Shown here: piece by piece, positions 16,511-25,347 of the stretch
How the letters are laid out: the number at the start of each line of letters is the position of its first letter
Numbering within the stretch: position 1 is the first letter of the stretch
Origin: Paracoccus sp. C2R09
GTDB lineage: Bacteria; Pseudomonadota; Alphaproteobacteria; Rhodobacterales; Rhodobacteraceae
Direction of reading: 5' to 3'
DNA length: 63,958 nt
Assembly: GCF_018860625.1 (NCBI RefSeq)
Contig: NZ_JAHKQB010000032.1
Location: 1-63,958 of the forward strand
Notes under the pieces: model-generated
Database searches by the model: none
What the model saw: only the letters and a program-made list of their open reading frames with translations
What the model was told of the DNA's origin: nothing
Made by a program: the position numbers and the translations under genes

Positions 16511-17617
16511 ATGAAACGACGAATCCGGCCGCCCCCGCGGAAAAGAGCCGGACGCGATCTTCGAGCAGGCCGCCATGGCGGAGACAGGACGGAACAGATG
16601 GCCGCATCTCGTACCGGGATGGGTGGCGGAACGGATGATGAGACGCCGACGCTTGTCATGCAGGATTTCTTCGTCTGCGATTTCTTCGCGGCGGTTCCCA
16701 AGCATGACCTGGCCTCGATGGAGCATCCGATCTTCTCGCTTTCGACGCGGCCGGACCGGCGCGTCATCACCTACGAACATAACGGCACGACCCTGACCGT
16801 GACCCCGAGCGTGAAGGGTCGCGCGACGATCTTCGACGCCGACATCCTGATCTTCTGCATCAGCCAGCTGATGGCGGCGCTGAATGTCGGCCGCCCCGTG
16901 TCGCGGCGCCTGACACTGACGGCGCATGATCTTCTGCAGGCCACCAACCGCGAAACATCGGGCGATGGCTACAAGCGCCTGCGCGAGGCGTTCGAACGCC
17001 TCGCCGGAACGCGCATCACCACCAATATCGTGACGGGCGACGACGAGATCACCTCCGGCTTCGGTCTGATCGAAAGCTGGGAGATCGTCCGCAAGGTCCG
17101 TGGCGGGCGGATGGCATCGGTCACCGTCACCCTGTCCGAGTGGCTGTTCCAGGCCGTGCTGTCGCGATCGGTCCTGACCCTCAGCCGCGATTATTTTCGC
17201 ATGCGAAAACCGCTCGAGCGGCGGATCTACGAATTGGCGCGCAAGCATTGCGGACGCCAGGCGGAATGGAACGTCTCGGTCGCGACCCTGGCCAAGAAGA
17301 CCGGGTCCTGCAGTCCGATCCGCGTCTTCAGATCCATGCTGCGCGAGATGATCCGCGAGAACCGCTTGCCGGATTATCTCATGTCCGAGGAACCGGGCGA
17401 CATCCTGCGCATCACCTCGCGCGCGGCGATCGTCGAGCCGGGCGACGGGCCGCATCTGCGCCCCGAGACCCTGGACGAGGCACGCGTCCTGCGCCCCGGC
17501 GACGATGTCCACGTGCTCGAGGCGGAATGGCGCAGCTGGTGGGCGCTTAGCGGACGCAAGCAGCTGCGCAGTCCCGACCGGGCCTTTCTTGGATGGGTGC
17601 GGACGCGTCGCGATTAA
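16511..17617 (+). CDS. repA: Replication initiator protein RepA (RPA family)
   Basis: A 368-residue plasmid initiator of the RPA (replication initiator protein A) family. Family marks are MQDFFVCDFFAAVPKHDLASMEHPIFSLSTRPDRR, then SVKGRATIFDADILIFCISQLMAALN, and a winged-helix part around LSRDYFRMRKPLERRIYELARKH. The last carries the embedded palindrome at DNA level. I chose the ATG at 16511 because AGGATG lies at correct spacing; the family's conserved part begins only at about residue 50, so a later start is possible. It is expected to bind the iterons just upstream and to open the origin. Confidence 0.88.
   Translation: MKRRIRPPPRKRAGRDLRAGRHGGDRTEQMAASRTGMGGGTDDETPTLVMQDFFVCDFFAAVPKHDLASMEHPIFSLSTRPDRRVITYEHNGTTLTVTPSVKGRATIFDADILIFCISQLMAALNVGRPVSRRLTLTAHDLLQATNRETSGDGYKRLREAFERLAGTRITTNIVTGDDEITSGFGLIESWEIVRKVRGGRMASVTVTLSEWLFQAVLSRSVLTLSRDYFRMRKPLERRIYELARKHCGRQAEWNVSVATLAKKTGSCSPIRVFRSMLREMIRENRLPDYLMSEEPGDILRITSRAAIVEPGDGPHLRPETLDEARVLRPGDDVHVLEAEWRSWWALSGRKQLRSPDRAFLGWVRTRRD
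17194..17209. promoter_or_regulatory. 16-bp palindrome TTTTCGCATGCGAAAA inside repA
   Basis: A perfect 16-bp palindrome whose 14-bp core is identical to the site between parA and parB. It lies within the coding sequence for YFRMRKPL of RepA. It is a candidate second parS site or a site for ParB silencing of repA. Confidence 0.55.
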
Positions 17618-17691
17618 AACTTATGTATTTCATCCGTGCCAGCCTGCCCCATTCGCGATAAGAAGCGGCGAAACCGGAATTTGAATCGCAC

Positions 17692-18687
17692 ATGACCCAG
17701 CCAAGCACATCCCCGGACACGCGCATCGCGGTCGTCATCGTCAATTACGGCACTGCCGAGCTGACCATGAACGGTGTCGAAAGCGTCCTGTCGCACGATC
17801 ATGCGGGCCGGGGGATCGAGGTCCATGTCGTGGACAATGCCTCGCCCGGGGATGATGCGGCCCGCCTGGCCGCGCGGCACGCCGAGGCGGGCTGGGGCGA
17901 CCGGGTGCGTCTGTGGCCCGAGACCGTCAATCACGGCTTCGGTCGCGGCAACAACGTCGTCATCGACGCGCTGCTGGCACGGGTCGACGCGCCGGACTAT
18001 GTCTTTCTGCTGAACCCGGACGCGGCCCTCCAGAACGAGGCGATCGCCATCCTGGCGGATCGGCTGGACGCCCTGCCCCATGTGGCAGCGGCAGGTGCGG
18101 GCATCGCCCTGCCCTCGGGTCAGCCGGTGACGGCCGCGTTCCGCTTCCCCTCGGCGGGCAGCGAATTCGCGCAGGCCATGAATTTCGGCCCCGTGTCCCG
18201 GATCTTCCGCGACCGCATGGTGCCCCTGCCGCCCGACCAGCCCGAAGGCCCGGTCGATTGGGTCGCGGGGGCTGCGGTGATGTTCCGCCTGTCGGTCCTT
18301 CGCGACCTGGGGGGCTTCGATCCGGACTTCTTCCTCTATTACGAAGAGGTCGAACTGATGTCGCGCATCCGGGCGGCGGGTCACCAGATCCTCTATGTGC
18401 CTGGGGCGCGGGTGCTGCATGCCGAAGGCGCGGCCACCGACGTGAAAAGCAACCAGGCGGTCCGCAAGCCCAAGCCTGCCTACTGGTACGATTCCTGGCG
18501 GCATTACCACCTGAAGACCTCGGGGCGTCGCGGGGCGATCCTGGCGGGCCTGGGCTGGATGGCGGGTGCCGCGCTGAACGTTCCCATCGCGAAGCTGCGG
18601 GGGCAGGACCTGCGCGCGCCCAAGGGGTTCTTTCGCGATTTTCCCCGGCAGGTGATGTCGCCCCTGCTGTTCGGGCCGCGCAGATGA
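17692..18687 (+). CDS. Family 2 glycosyltransferase (rhamnosyltransferase-like)
   Basis: A 331-residue GT-A fold enzyme. It begins IAVVIVNYGTAELTMNGVESVL, carries VHVVDNASPGDD, the nucleotide/metal site region FLLNPDAALQ, and FDPDFFLYYEEVELMSRIRAAGH, all in the order seen in WbbL-like rhamnosyl- or related sugar transferases. It acts at the cytoplasmic face on the lipid-linked EPS unit. Its stop codon overlaps the start of the acetyltransferase gene (ATGA), so both are translated together. It is the first gene of the plus-strand EPS run after repA. Confidence 0.88.
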   Translation: MTQPSTSPDTRIAVVIVNYGTAELTMNGVESVLSHDHAGRGIEVHVVDNASPGDDAARLAARHAEAGWGDRVRLWPETVNHGFGRGNNVVIDALLARVDAPDYVFLLNPDAALQNEAIAILADRLDALPHVAAAGAGIALPSGQPVTAAFRFPSAGSEFAQAMNFGPVSRIFRDRMVPLPPDQPEGPVDWVAGAAVMFRLSVLRDLGGFDPDFFLYYEEVELMSRIRAAGHQILYVPGARVLHAEGAATDVKSNQAVRKPKPAYWYDSWRHYHLKTSGRRGAILAGLGWMAGAALNVPIAKLRGQDLRAPKGFFRDFPRQVMSPLLFGPRR

Positions 18688-19268
18688 ACATGGTGGACTG
18701 GCAGGTCCGCGCGGCCGATGATCCGCGCTTCGCGCCCGGACGCGGCGATCGCAATGCCAACCCCGAAGGGCTGAGCCTGCGCGCCCTCATAGCCGAGGAT
18801 TACCGCACCCATGGGCGCGACTGGTTCTCGGAAGGGTTCTGGGTGCTTTTCTGGCACCGGTTCGGAAACTGGCGGATCGGACTGCCCAAGCCGGCGCGGA
18901 TGCCGATGACGCTGCTGTACCGGATCATGTTCCGGTGGGCATCGCGTTCGACGGGGATCTACCTGCCCTATACCGTGCGGGTCGGCCGTCGCGTCCGGCT
19001 GGAACATTTCGGGGGCATGATCCTGGTCGCGCAATGGATCGGCGACGATGTCACGATCCGGCAGAACACGACCTTCGGCATCGCGCGGCTGGATGCCCTG
19101 CAGGATCGCCCGGTGATCGGCGACCGGGTCGAGATCGGGGCAGGGGCCGTCATTCTGGGTTCCGTGCTGATCGGCGAGGATGCCGTCATCGGCGCCAATG
19201 CGGTCGTGCGCCGCGATGTCGAACCAGGGGCCGTCATGGGCGGCGTTCCCGCGCGGCGTATCGGATAA
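18684..19268 (+). CDS. Hexapeptide-repeat acetyltransferase (CysE/WcaF type)
   Basis: A 194-residue protein whose C-terminal half shows the left-handed beta-helix hexapeptide pattern: IGDDVTIRQNTTFG, VIGDRVEIGAGAVILG, VLIGEDAVIGANAVV, followed by GAVMGGVPARRIG. These match serine O-acetyltransferase-like EPS enzymes that acetylate sugars or precursors with acetyl-CoA. The N-terminal half (SLRALIAEDYRTHGRDWFSEGFWVLFWHRFGNWR) matches the helical start of such enzymes. It is translationally coupled to the upstream GT2 gene and followed by a GT4 gene after 23 bases. Confidence 0.85.
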   Translation: MNMVDWQVRAADDPRFAPGRGDRNANPEGLSLRALIAEDYRTHGRDWFSEGFWVLFWHRFGNWRIGLPKPARMPMTLLYRIMFRWASRSTGIYLPYTVRVGRRVRLEHFGGMILVAQWIGDDVTIRQNTTFGIARLDALQDRPVIGDRVEIGAGAVILGSVLIGEDAVIGANAVVRRDVEPGAVMGGVPARRIG

Positions 19269-19291
19269 CCGGAAATGAAACTGCCTCGGAT

Positions 19292-20359
19292 ATGAAGATC
19301 AGCTTTGCACTTCCCGAACTGGGCAATCGGTCCGGGGGTCTGCGCGTGGTTGCGCAATATGCCCGCCACCTGCTGGATCAGGGGCACGAGGTTCGCCTTG
19401 TCGTCCGCAGGCCCCGCCACATGCCCGGGCCGCGACGTCGCCTGCTGGGGCGGCTGGGGCTGGGGCCGCTGGCACCTCCGCTTGCCGCGTCGCGCGGGCA
19501 TTTCTCGGATCTGGACGTGCCGATCCACCACCTGGAGGAAACCCGCCCTTTGCGCGTGGGCGATGTCCCGGATGCCGATATCATCGTCTCGACCTGGTGG
19601 ACGACGGCGGAATGGGCGAACACGTTGCCGCCCGCGAAGGGGCGTCACGTGCATTTCGTTCAGGATTACGAAGATTTCTATCCGGAATTCAGCCGGCGCG
19701 TCAGGGCGGTCTATGGGCTGGACATCCCGAAGATCGTGGTGGCCCCCTGGTTGCAGCGCAGGCTTGTGCAGGAATTCGGACGCGACAGCCGGGTGGTGAT
19801 GAACGGGGTGGATCTGGATCACTTCGCGACCCCCAGCCGTGCGAAAAGCAGCCCGCCAAAGGTGGGCTTCATGTATGCCGAACACCCGCGCAAGAACAGC
19901 GGCATGGCCCTGGATGTCGTGCGCCGCATTCAGGCGCGACGCCCCGATATCGAATGCCTCTGCTTCGGGGCCGAAGCGCGTCCCGCAGCGGCATCCGCGG
20001 CGATCCGTTACGAACGCAAACCGTCCCAGGACCGCATTCCCCAGATCTATCGCAGCTGCGATCTGTGGCTGTTCGTGTCGCGCAGCGAAGGTTACGGCCT
20101 GCCGCTGCTCGAGGCTGCGGCCAGCCGCACGCCGATCCTTGCCACGCCTGCCGGTGCCGCGCCGGATCTGATCGACGGCAGGAATGGTGAAATCGCAAGC
20201 TTCGTTCCACAGGAATTTGCGCAGGCCGCATTGCGCATCCTGGACGAGCCGGACGCGGCCTGGGCCGATCGTTCAGCCGCCGCATTCGAAACGGCGCAGT
20301 CGCATTCGCTCGGCATTGCGGCGCGGGCATTCGAGGCCGAGCTGACGCAGCTGGCCTGA
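19292..20359 (+). CDS. Family 4 glycosyltransferase
   Basis: A 355-residue GT-B fold enzyme. The N-terminal domain has FALPELGNRSGGLRVVAQYARHLLDQGHEV with the glycine loop. The C-terminal domain has LWLFVSRSEGYGLPLLEAAASRTPIL, the E-x7-E donor-binding motif. The start at 19292 is the first ATG that gives the family N-terminus; an ATG just upstream at 19275 runs into a stop. It probably adds one residue of the repeating unit from a nucleotide sugar at the inner membrane. It ends about 10 bases before a convergent GT2 gene. Confidence 0.88.
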   Translation: MKISFALPELGNRSGGLRVVAQYARHLLDQGHEVRLVVRRPRHMPGPRRRLLGRLGLGPLAPPLAASRGHFSDLDVPIHHLEETRPLRVGDVPDADIIVSTWWTTAEWANTLPPAKGRHVHFVQDYEDFYPEFSRRVRAVYGLDIPKIVVAPWLQRRLVQEFGRDSRVVMNGVDLDHFATPSRAKSSPPKVGFMYAEHPRKNSGMALDVVRRIQARRPDIECLCFGAEARPAAASAAIRYERKPSQDRIPQIYRSCDLWLFVSRSEGYGLPLLEAAASRTPILATPAGAAPDLIDGRNGEIASFVPQEFAQAALRILDEPDAAWADRSAAAFETAQSHSLGIAARAFEAELTQLA

Positions 20360-20369
20360 AGGCCCGCCC

Positions 20370-21443
20370 TCAGATCTCGTCCAGCAGGCGGCGCTGGAAT
20401 TCCGGATACCAGTCGTCCAGCTGATCGGTCGGCACGCGCCATAATTCACGCCAGTGACGCATCGCCAGAAGAACGCCGCAAGCCTGGGGAAAGTCCCATC
20501 TGCGCGACAGGCCGTCCTTGATCGTCTCGCCCAGAAGGCGGCGGCGCAGCATCCGGCGATAGGTGGGCAGCATCGCCTTCGGGTCCGCCGCGTGGCGCTT
20601 GATGAAGACGAGCGTGTTCAGCAGCTGGAACAGGGTCGCGGTCTTGCGCTTGATGCGCCCGCCCGCGACCTCGAAATGGTGCAGCCGTGCGGTGTTGGCG
20701 CGCAGCAGTTTCCCGTGGCGTCCGTATCTGTAGGTCGCATCCAGATCTTCCAGCGCGGCATAGTAGCGAAGCGATGTATCCAGCGGTTCGGCCAGCGCGA
20801 TCTCTCGGCGAACGCTGAGACCGTGTCCCGACATGAAGGTCATGCCCGCCAGGTCCAACCCGGCCATTTCGGGGGGGACCGCGGTATCGCGCGGACCCTC
20901 GTATTTCAGGAACAGCGAATGCATGTCCTGGAACAGGATCTCGCGGCTGAACCAGCGGCCCACCCGCCAGCGCATCACCCGCTGGCGCAGATTGCCGACG
21001 CCTCTGGACGGGGGCGCCTTGCGGGCCAGGCCCGTAGCGGCCTTCGTCCCGGTATCGGGCATGATGGGAACGTTGATCCCGTTCACGCCCACGACCTGCC
21101 CGGTCCTGTCGGCCGCATAAACCTCGAGCAGGCGTTCGACGTAATCGGGATAGAGGAAGCTGTCATCGTCGATCATGACCACGATGTCGCCGGTGGCATG
21201 TCTGCAGGCCAGGTTGCGCTGCGTGGCCGAGGAACGTTCGGTCGCGTGCAGATAATCGATGCGGATATCGGGCCAGCCCGTCGCCAGATCCATCACCGCC
21301 GCGCGGGTGTCCTGCCAATCGTCCGAGGAATCCGCGATGACGACCTGTCGGGGCGGGGTGGTCTGACCGAATGCCAGGGGCAGCACCCGCAGCAGCACGT
21401 CGCGCCGGTTGTAGGTGGGCACGATCAGCGACCAGGTGGTCAT
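20370..21443 (-). CDS. Family 2 glycosyltransferase
   Basis: A 357-residue GT-A protein. It starts TTWSLIVPTYNRRDVLLRVLPLA, with VVIADSSDD, and the metal-binding VVMIDDDSFLYPDYVERLL. Later MSGHGLSVRREIAL and YAALEDLDATYRYGRHG fit the acceptor-side ED-type motif. GGAG precedes the start codon at good spacing. It is the only minus-strand gene among its near neighbours, so it has its own promoter in the 195-base gap shared with the GT4 gene at 21639. The sugar specificity is unknown. Confidence 0.85.
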   Translation of the reverse strand: MTTWSLIVPTYNRRDVLLRVLPLAFGQTTPPRQVVIADSSDDWQDTRAAVMDLATGWPDIRIDYLHATERSSATQRNLACRHATGDIVVMIDDDSFLYPDYVERLLEVYAADRTGQVVGVNGINVPIMPDTGTKAATGLARKAPPSRGVGNLRQRVMRWRVGRWFSREILFQDMHSLFLKYEGPRDTAVPPEMAGLDLAGMTFMSGHGLSVRREIALAEPLDTSLRYYAALEDLDATYRYGRHGKLLRANTARLHHFEVAGGRIKRKTATLFQLLNTLVFIKRHAADPKAMLPTYRRMLRRRLLGETIKDGLSRRWDFPQACGVLLAMRHWRELWRVPTDQLDDWYPEFQRRLLDEI

Positions 21444-21638
21444 GTGAGCTCCGTGATATCAAGGGCCTGCGTGCCCTGGATCGGGGCACCTCTCTGACGC
21501 TTAGCAGAAAAGCCGGAGGTGGCGAACCTGCAAATATGGTACTGCCCCCGCCATGGGCAGGTGCCGGACATGTGCGGCCAAGCGTCATGGTCTTGAGGGC
21601 GCAGATCGGGTTAAATGGTTAAAATTCTGTTCTAACCG

Positions 21639-22844
21639 GTGGCCTCGTTGCGCATTGCTTATCTTGTCGGTGAATATCCGGCCGTATCCCATACCTTCAT
21701 TCTGCGGGAAATCGCCGCCTTGCGGGCGCGCGGTCTGGAAATCCTTACCTGCTCCATCCGTCGCACCGGTCCCGAACATCACCGTGGCCCGGCCGAACGG
21801 TCCGAGGCCGAAACCACCTTCAACGTGCTGCCCGAGGCCATGCGCCCTGCCGGTATGCTGAGGGCCCAGCTGCAGGCATTGCGCGATCCGCGCCGCTATT
21901 TCGGGGTGCTGCGCAAGGCATGGGGGATGCGGGGGCCGGGGCTGCGGGCCGCGCTCTATCAGCTGTTCTATTTCCTCGAGGCGGTGGTTCTGGCGCGGCA
22001 TCTGCAGGACAGGGGCGTGACCCATCTGCACGCCCATTTCGCCCAGGCCAGCTGCACGGTGGCCCTTCTGGCCGCGCGGCTTGCGGATATTCCCTTCAGC
22101 TTCACGCTGCACGGGCCGGCCGATTTCACCGATCCGAAGACATGGCGCTTGTCCGACAAGATCGCGGATGCGCGCTTCGTGGCCTGCATCTCTCATTACT
22201 GCCGGTCGCAGGCGATGCTGGTCAGCCCGCACGAACATTGGTCCAGGTTGCATATCGTCCATTGCGGGGTCGAACCCGACCGATATCTTGCAGGGCCGCC
22301 GGAAGGGCAGGGGATGCTGTTCGTCGGCCGCCTTGCCGCGGCCAAGGGCGTGCCCATCCTGATCGAGGCGATGACCCGCATTCGCGAAAGCTGCCCCGAC
22401 GCACATCTGACACTGGTGGGCGATGGACCCGACCGTGCCCGCCTCGAGGCGATGACCCGGCAGCTCGGGCTGTCCGACCGCATCCGGTTCACCGGATATC
22501 GCAGCCAGGACGAGGTGGCCGAGATCCTTGCCGGGTCGGCGCTGTTCGTCCTGCCATCCTTTGCCGAAGGGGTGCCCGTCGTCCTGATGGAGGCGATGGC
22601 CGCCGGGCGTCCCGTCGTGACGACGCGGATCGCGGGCATTCCCGAACTGGTCGAGGACGGCGTTTCGGGACGCATCGTTCCGCCGGGCGATGTCGATGCA
22701 TTCGCACAGGCGGTTCTGGATGTCCTGACCGCGCCCGACAGCATCCCTGCCATGGGGCAGGAGGGACGTATCAAGGTCCAGGCCGAGTTCGACATCGAAA
22801 CCGAAGCTGCAAGACTGGCCCTTCTTTTTTCCGGAGCAACCTGA
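21639..22844 (+). CDS. Family 4 glycosyltransferase (colanic-acid type)
   Basis: A 401-residue GT-B enzyme. The N-terminus RIAYLVGEYPAVSHTFILREI is typical of EPS GT4 proteins. GVTHLHAHFAQASCTVALLAAR and FTLHGPADF follow, then the donor motif FAEGVPVVLMEAMAAGRPVVT. The likely start is GTG 21639; TTG 21648 is an alternative, and no clear ribosome site decides between them. The stop overlaps the start of the next GT4 gene (TGATG), so three GT4 genes in a row (21639, 22844, 24052) form one operon. It adds a sugar to the EPS unit in the cytoplasm. Confidence 0.88.
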   Translation: MASLRIAYLVGEYPAVSHTFILREIAALRARGLEILTCSIRRTGPEHHRGPAERSEAETTFNVLPEAMRPAGMLRAQLQALRDPRRYFGVLRKAWGMRGPGLRAALYQLFYFLEAVVLARHLQDRGVTHLHAHFAQASCTVALLAARLADIPFSFTLHGPADFTDPKTWRLSDKIADARFVACISHYCRSQAMLVSPHEHWSRLHIVHCGVEPDRYLAGPPEGQGMLFVGRLAAAKGVPILIEAMTRIRESCPDAHLTLVGDGPDRARLEAMTRQLGLSDRIRFTGYRSQDEVAEILAGSALFVLPSFAEGVPVVLMEAMAAGRPVVTTRIAGIPELVEDGVSGRIVPPGDVDAFAQAVLDVLTAPDSIPAMGQEGRIKVQAEFDIETEAARLALLFSGAT

Positions 22845-24028
22845 TGCCTCAGAAGCTCGGCTACCTCGTCCCCGAGTTCCCGGGACAGACACATGCCTTC
22901 TTCTGGCGCGAATTGCGCGCCATCGAGGAGATGGGGCATTCGGTCCGCATCTACTCGACACGTCGTCCCGGGTCGGGTTCCTGCCCGCATGCCTTTGCAG
23001 GGGAAGCCGTTTCGCGGACGCGCTATCTCTTTCCGCCCAGCCTCGGGGCGGTCGGGGATCTGTCGATCAGTCCCCGCCGCCTGGGCAGGGCACTGGCCTA
23101 TATCCGGCAGCTGTCCGGAATCGGCATTCGCGATCGTGCAAGGATCGTTGCGCTTCTGCCATCCGCCTGCGAACTGGCAAGGGATGCCCGACGAAACGGG
23201 GTCGATCATGTGCATATTCATTCCTGCGCGGATGCAGCCCATCTGGGGGCATTGGCGTTCATTCTGGGCGATCTGTCATTCAGCCTCACCCTGCATGGCG
23301 ATCTTTCAGTCTATGGGAAGAACCATGCCTCCAAGATGCGACATGCAACATTCGTCTCGGCCGTGACGGTGCCCTTGGCCGAACAGATCCGCCAGATCAG
23401 CCCCATGACGGATGCCCCCGTCATCATGATGGGGGTCGATTGCGGCCGCTTCGACGCCGCCGATCCCGCGCCCCCTGAAAACGAGGTTTTCACCGTCGCG
23501 ACGGTCGCGCGGCTGAACCACAACAAGGGGCACCGTTTCTTCCTGCGTGCCATGGCGCAATTGCGGGATCGGGGCATCGCCCTGCATTACCGCATCGCCG
23601 GCGATGGCCCCGAAAAGGCCAGCATCCTGCAAGAGATCGCGGATCTTGGCCTGCAGGACCAGGTCGAGATGATGGGCAGCCTGGACGAGGGCAGGGTGCT
23701 CGAGCTGATGCAGGGCAGCGACGCGCTTGCCCTGACCTCTGTCCGCCAGGGCGAAGCCGCCCCCGTCACCGTGATGGAGGGCATGGCCTGCGGGTTGCCG
23801 GTCATCTGTTCGCGCATCGGGGGCACGCCCGACATGATCACCGACGGGGTGGACGGTTTCCTCGTGGACCAGGAGGATGTGACCGCGATCGCGGATCGCC
23901 TGGCCCTTCTGATCGCGGATCGCGATGCCGCGGCCGATATGGGGCGGGCCGCCCGACACACCGCCCTGCGCCTGTTCGATCATCGGGCAAATGCCCAGAA
24001 ACTGGTTAAACGCATCTTTCAACGGTGA
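22844..24028 (+). CDS. Family 4 glycosyltransferase
   Basis: A 394-residue GT-B protein similar in layout to its upstream neighbour: KLGYLVPEFPGQTHAFFWREL at the start, VDHVHIHSCADAAHLGALA, SLTLHGDLSVYG, and ATVARLNHNKGHRFFLRAM at the domain border. The usual E-x7-E region reads RQGEAAPVTVMEGMACGLPV. The similarity to the upstream gene suggests an old duplication with divergence of specificity. Its start codon overlaps the previous stop; the next gene follows after 23 bases. Confidence 0.87.
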   Translation: MPQKLGYLVPEFPGQTHAFFWRELRAIEEMGHSVRIYSTRRPGSGSCPHAFAGEAVSRTRYLFPPSLGAVGDLSISPRRLGRALAYIRQLSGIGIRDRARIVALLPSACELARDARRNGVDHVHIHSCADAAHLGALAFILGDLSFSLTLHGDLSVYGKNHASKMRHATFVSAVTVPLAEQIRQISPMTDAPVIMMGVDCGRFDAADPAPPENEVFTVATVARLNHNKGHRFFLRAMAQLRDRGIALHYRIAGDGPEKASILQEIADLGLQDQVEMMGSLDEGRVLELMQGSDALALTSVRQGEAAPVTVMEGMACGLPVICSRIGGTPDMITDGVDGFLVDQEDVTAIADRLALLIADRDAAADMGRAARHTALRLFDHRANAQKLVKRIFQR

Positions 24029-24051
24029 CAGTTTATATGTGAAGGAAGCTG

Positions 24052-25335
24052 ATGAGAACGTATTCGCCCCGCGTCCTGGTCATCGCCGAAGCGGCCAACC
24101 CCGAATGGGTCTCGGTTCCGCTGGTCGGCTGGTCGCTGGCCTCGGCCCTGCGCGACCATGCCGATGTGCATATCGTCACCCAGCAGCGAAACCGCGAGGC
24201 ATTCCTGCGCGCGGGCCTGGTGGAGGATGAGGATTTCACCGTCATCGACAGCGAGAAGATCGCAGGCCCGATGTACCGGCTGGCCAGCATCCTGCGGATG
24301 GGCAAGGGCAAGGGATGGACGATGAACACGGCCATCGCGGCCCTCAGCTATCCCTATTTCGAGCGGCTGGTCTGGAAGCGCTTCGGTGACGACATCAAGG
24401 CGGGCAGGTTCGACTTGGTCCATCGCGTGACGCCATTGTCGCCCACCGTCGCATCGCCCATCGCCCCCAAGGTGGCGGCGGCAGGCATTCCCTTCGTCCT
24501 TGGACCGCTGAATGGCGGGGTGCCCTGGCCCAAGGGGTTCGATGCGGAACGTCGGCAGGAACGGGAATGGCTGTCCTATGTCCGGGGGGCCTACAAGCTG
24601 AACCCGCTGCGGGGTCGTTCGCTGAAGGCCAGCGCGATGATCCTGGCGGGATCCCGGCATACCGCATCCGAGATCCCGCAGCCATATCGGGACAAGGTCG
24701 TCTGGCTGCCCGAGAACGCGATCGATCCGGCGCGGTTCAACCTGGTATCGGAACAGGATCTGACCCTGCCGCTGCGGGCCTGCTTCGTCGGGCGCCTGGT
24801 GCCCTACAAGGGGCCCGACATGCTGCTGGATGCCGTGGCCCCGCTGATTGCGGCAGGGCAGCTGGTTCTGGACATCGTGGGCGACGGACCCATGATGCCC
24901 GGCCTGAAGGAACAGGCCGAAAGCCTGGGAATATCCGGCGGCGTCACCTTCCACGGCCAGTTGCCGCATGAACAGGTGCAGGAAGTGATGGCCGGGGCAA
25001 ACCTTCTGACCTTCCCCTCGATCCGGGAATTCGGCGGCGGGGTGGTCCTCGAGGCGATGGCCCTGGGTGTCGTGCCGATGGTGGTGGATTACGCGGGCCC
25101 GGGCGAACTGGTCTCGCCTGAAACAGGTTTCGCCATACCGCTTGGCAGCCGAGAGGAAATCACCGCCCGTTTCCGTGCGGCGCTGACCGAACTGGTCCAG
25201 GATCCGTCCGGTCTGCCGCAGAAGGCGCGGGATGCACGGGCCCAGGCGTTGACGGATTACACCTGGGACGCCAAGGCCGCGCGGATCGTGGGTCTTTATC
25301 GCGGACTTCTGTCGGAGGGGCAGGGCGGGGGCTGA
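24052..25335 (+). CDS. Family 4 glycosyltransferase
   Basis: A 427-residue GT-B protein. It starts RVLVIAEAANPEWVSVPLVGWSLASAL, has FDLVHRVTPLSPTVASPIAPK and FVLGPLNGGVPWPKGF in the acceptor domain, CFVGRLVPYKGPDMLLDAV at the domain link, and FPSIREFGGGVVLEAMALGVVPMV as donor motif. GAAGGAAG precedes the ATG. It is the third gene of the GT4 operon and ends just before the convergent exosortase gene. Confidence 0.87.
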   Translation: MRTYSPRVLVIAEAANPEWVSVPLVGWSLASALRDHADVHIVTQQRNREAFLRAGLVEDEDFTVIDSEKIAGPMYRLASILRMGKGKGWTMNTAIAALSYPYFERLVWKRFGDDIKAGRFDLVHRVTPLSPTVASPIAPKVAAAGIPFVLGPLNGGVPWPKGFDAERRQEREWLSYVRGAYKLNPLRGRSLKASAMILAGSRHTASEIPQPYRDKVVWLPENAIDPARFNLVSEQDLTLPLRACFVGRLVPYKGPDMLLDAVAPLIAAGQLVLDIVGDGPMMPGLKEQAESLGISGGVTFHGQLPHEQVQEVMAGANLLTFPSIREFGGGVVLEAMALGVVPMVVDYAGPGELVSPETGFAIPLGSREEITARFRAALTELVQDPSGLPQKARDARAQALTDYTWDAKAARIVGLYRGLLSEGQGGG

Positions 25336-25347
25336 CCCCCGCCGCCT

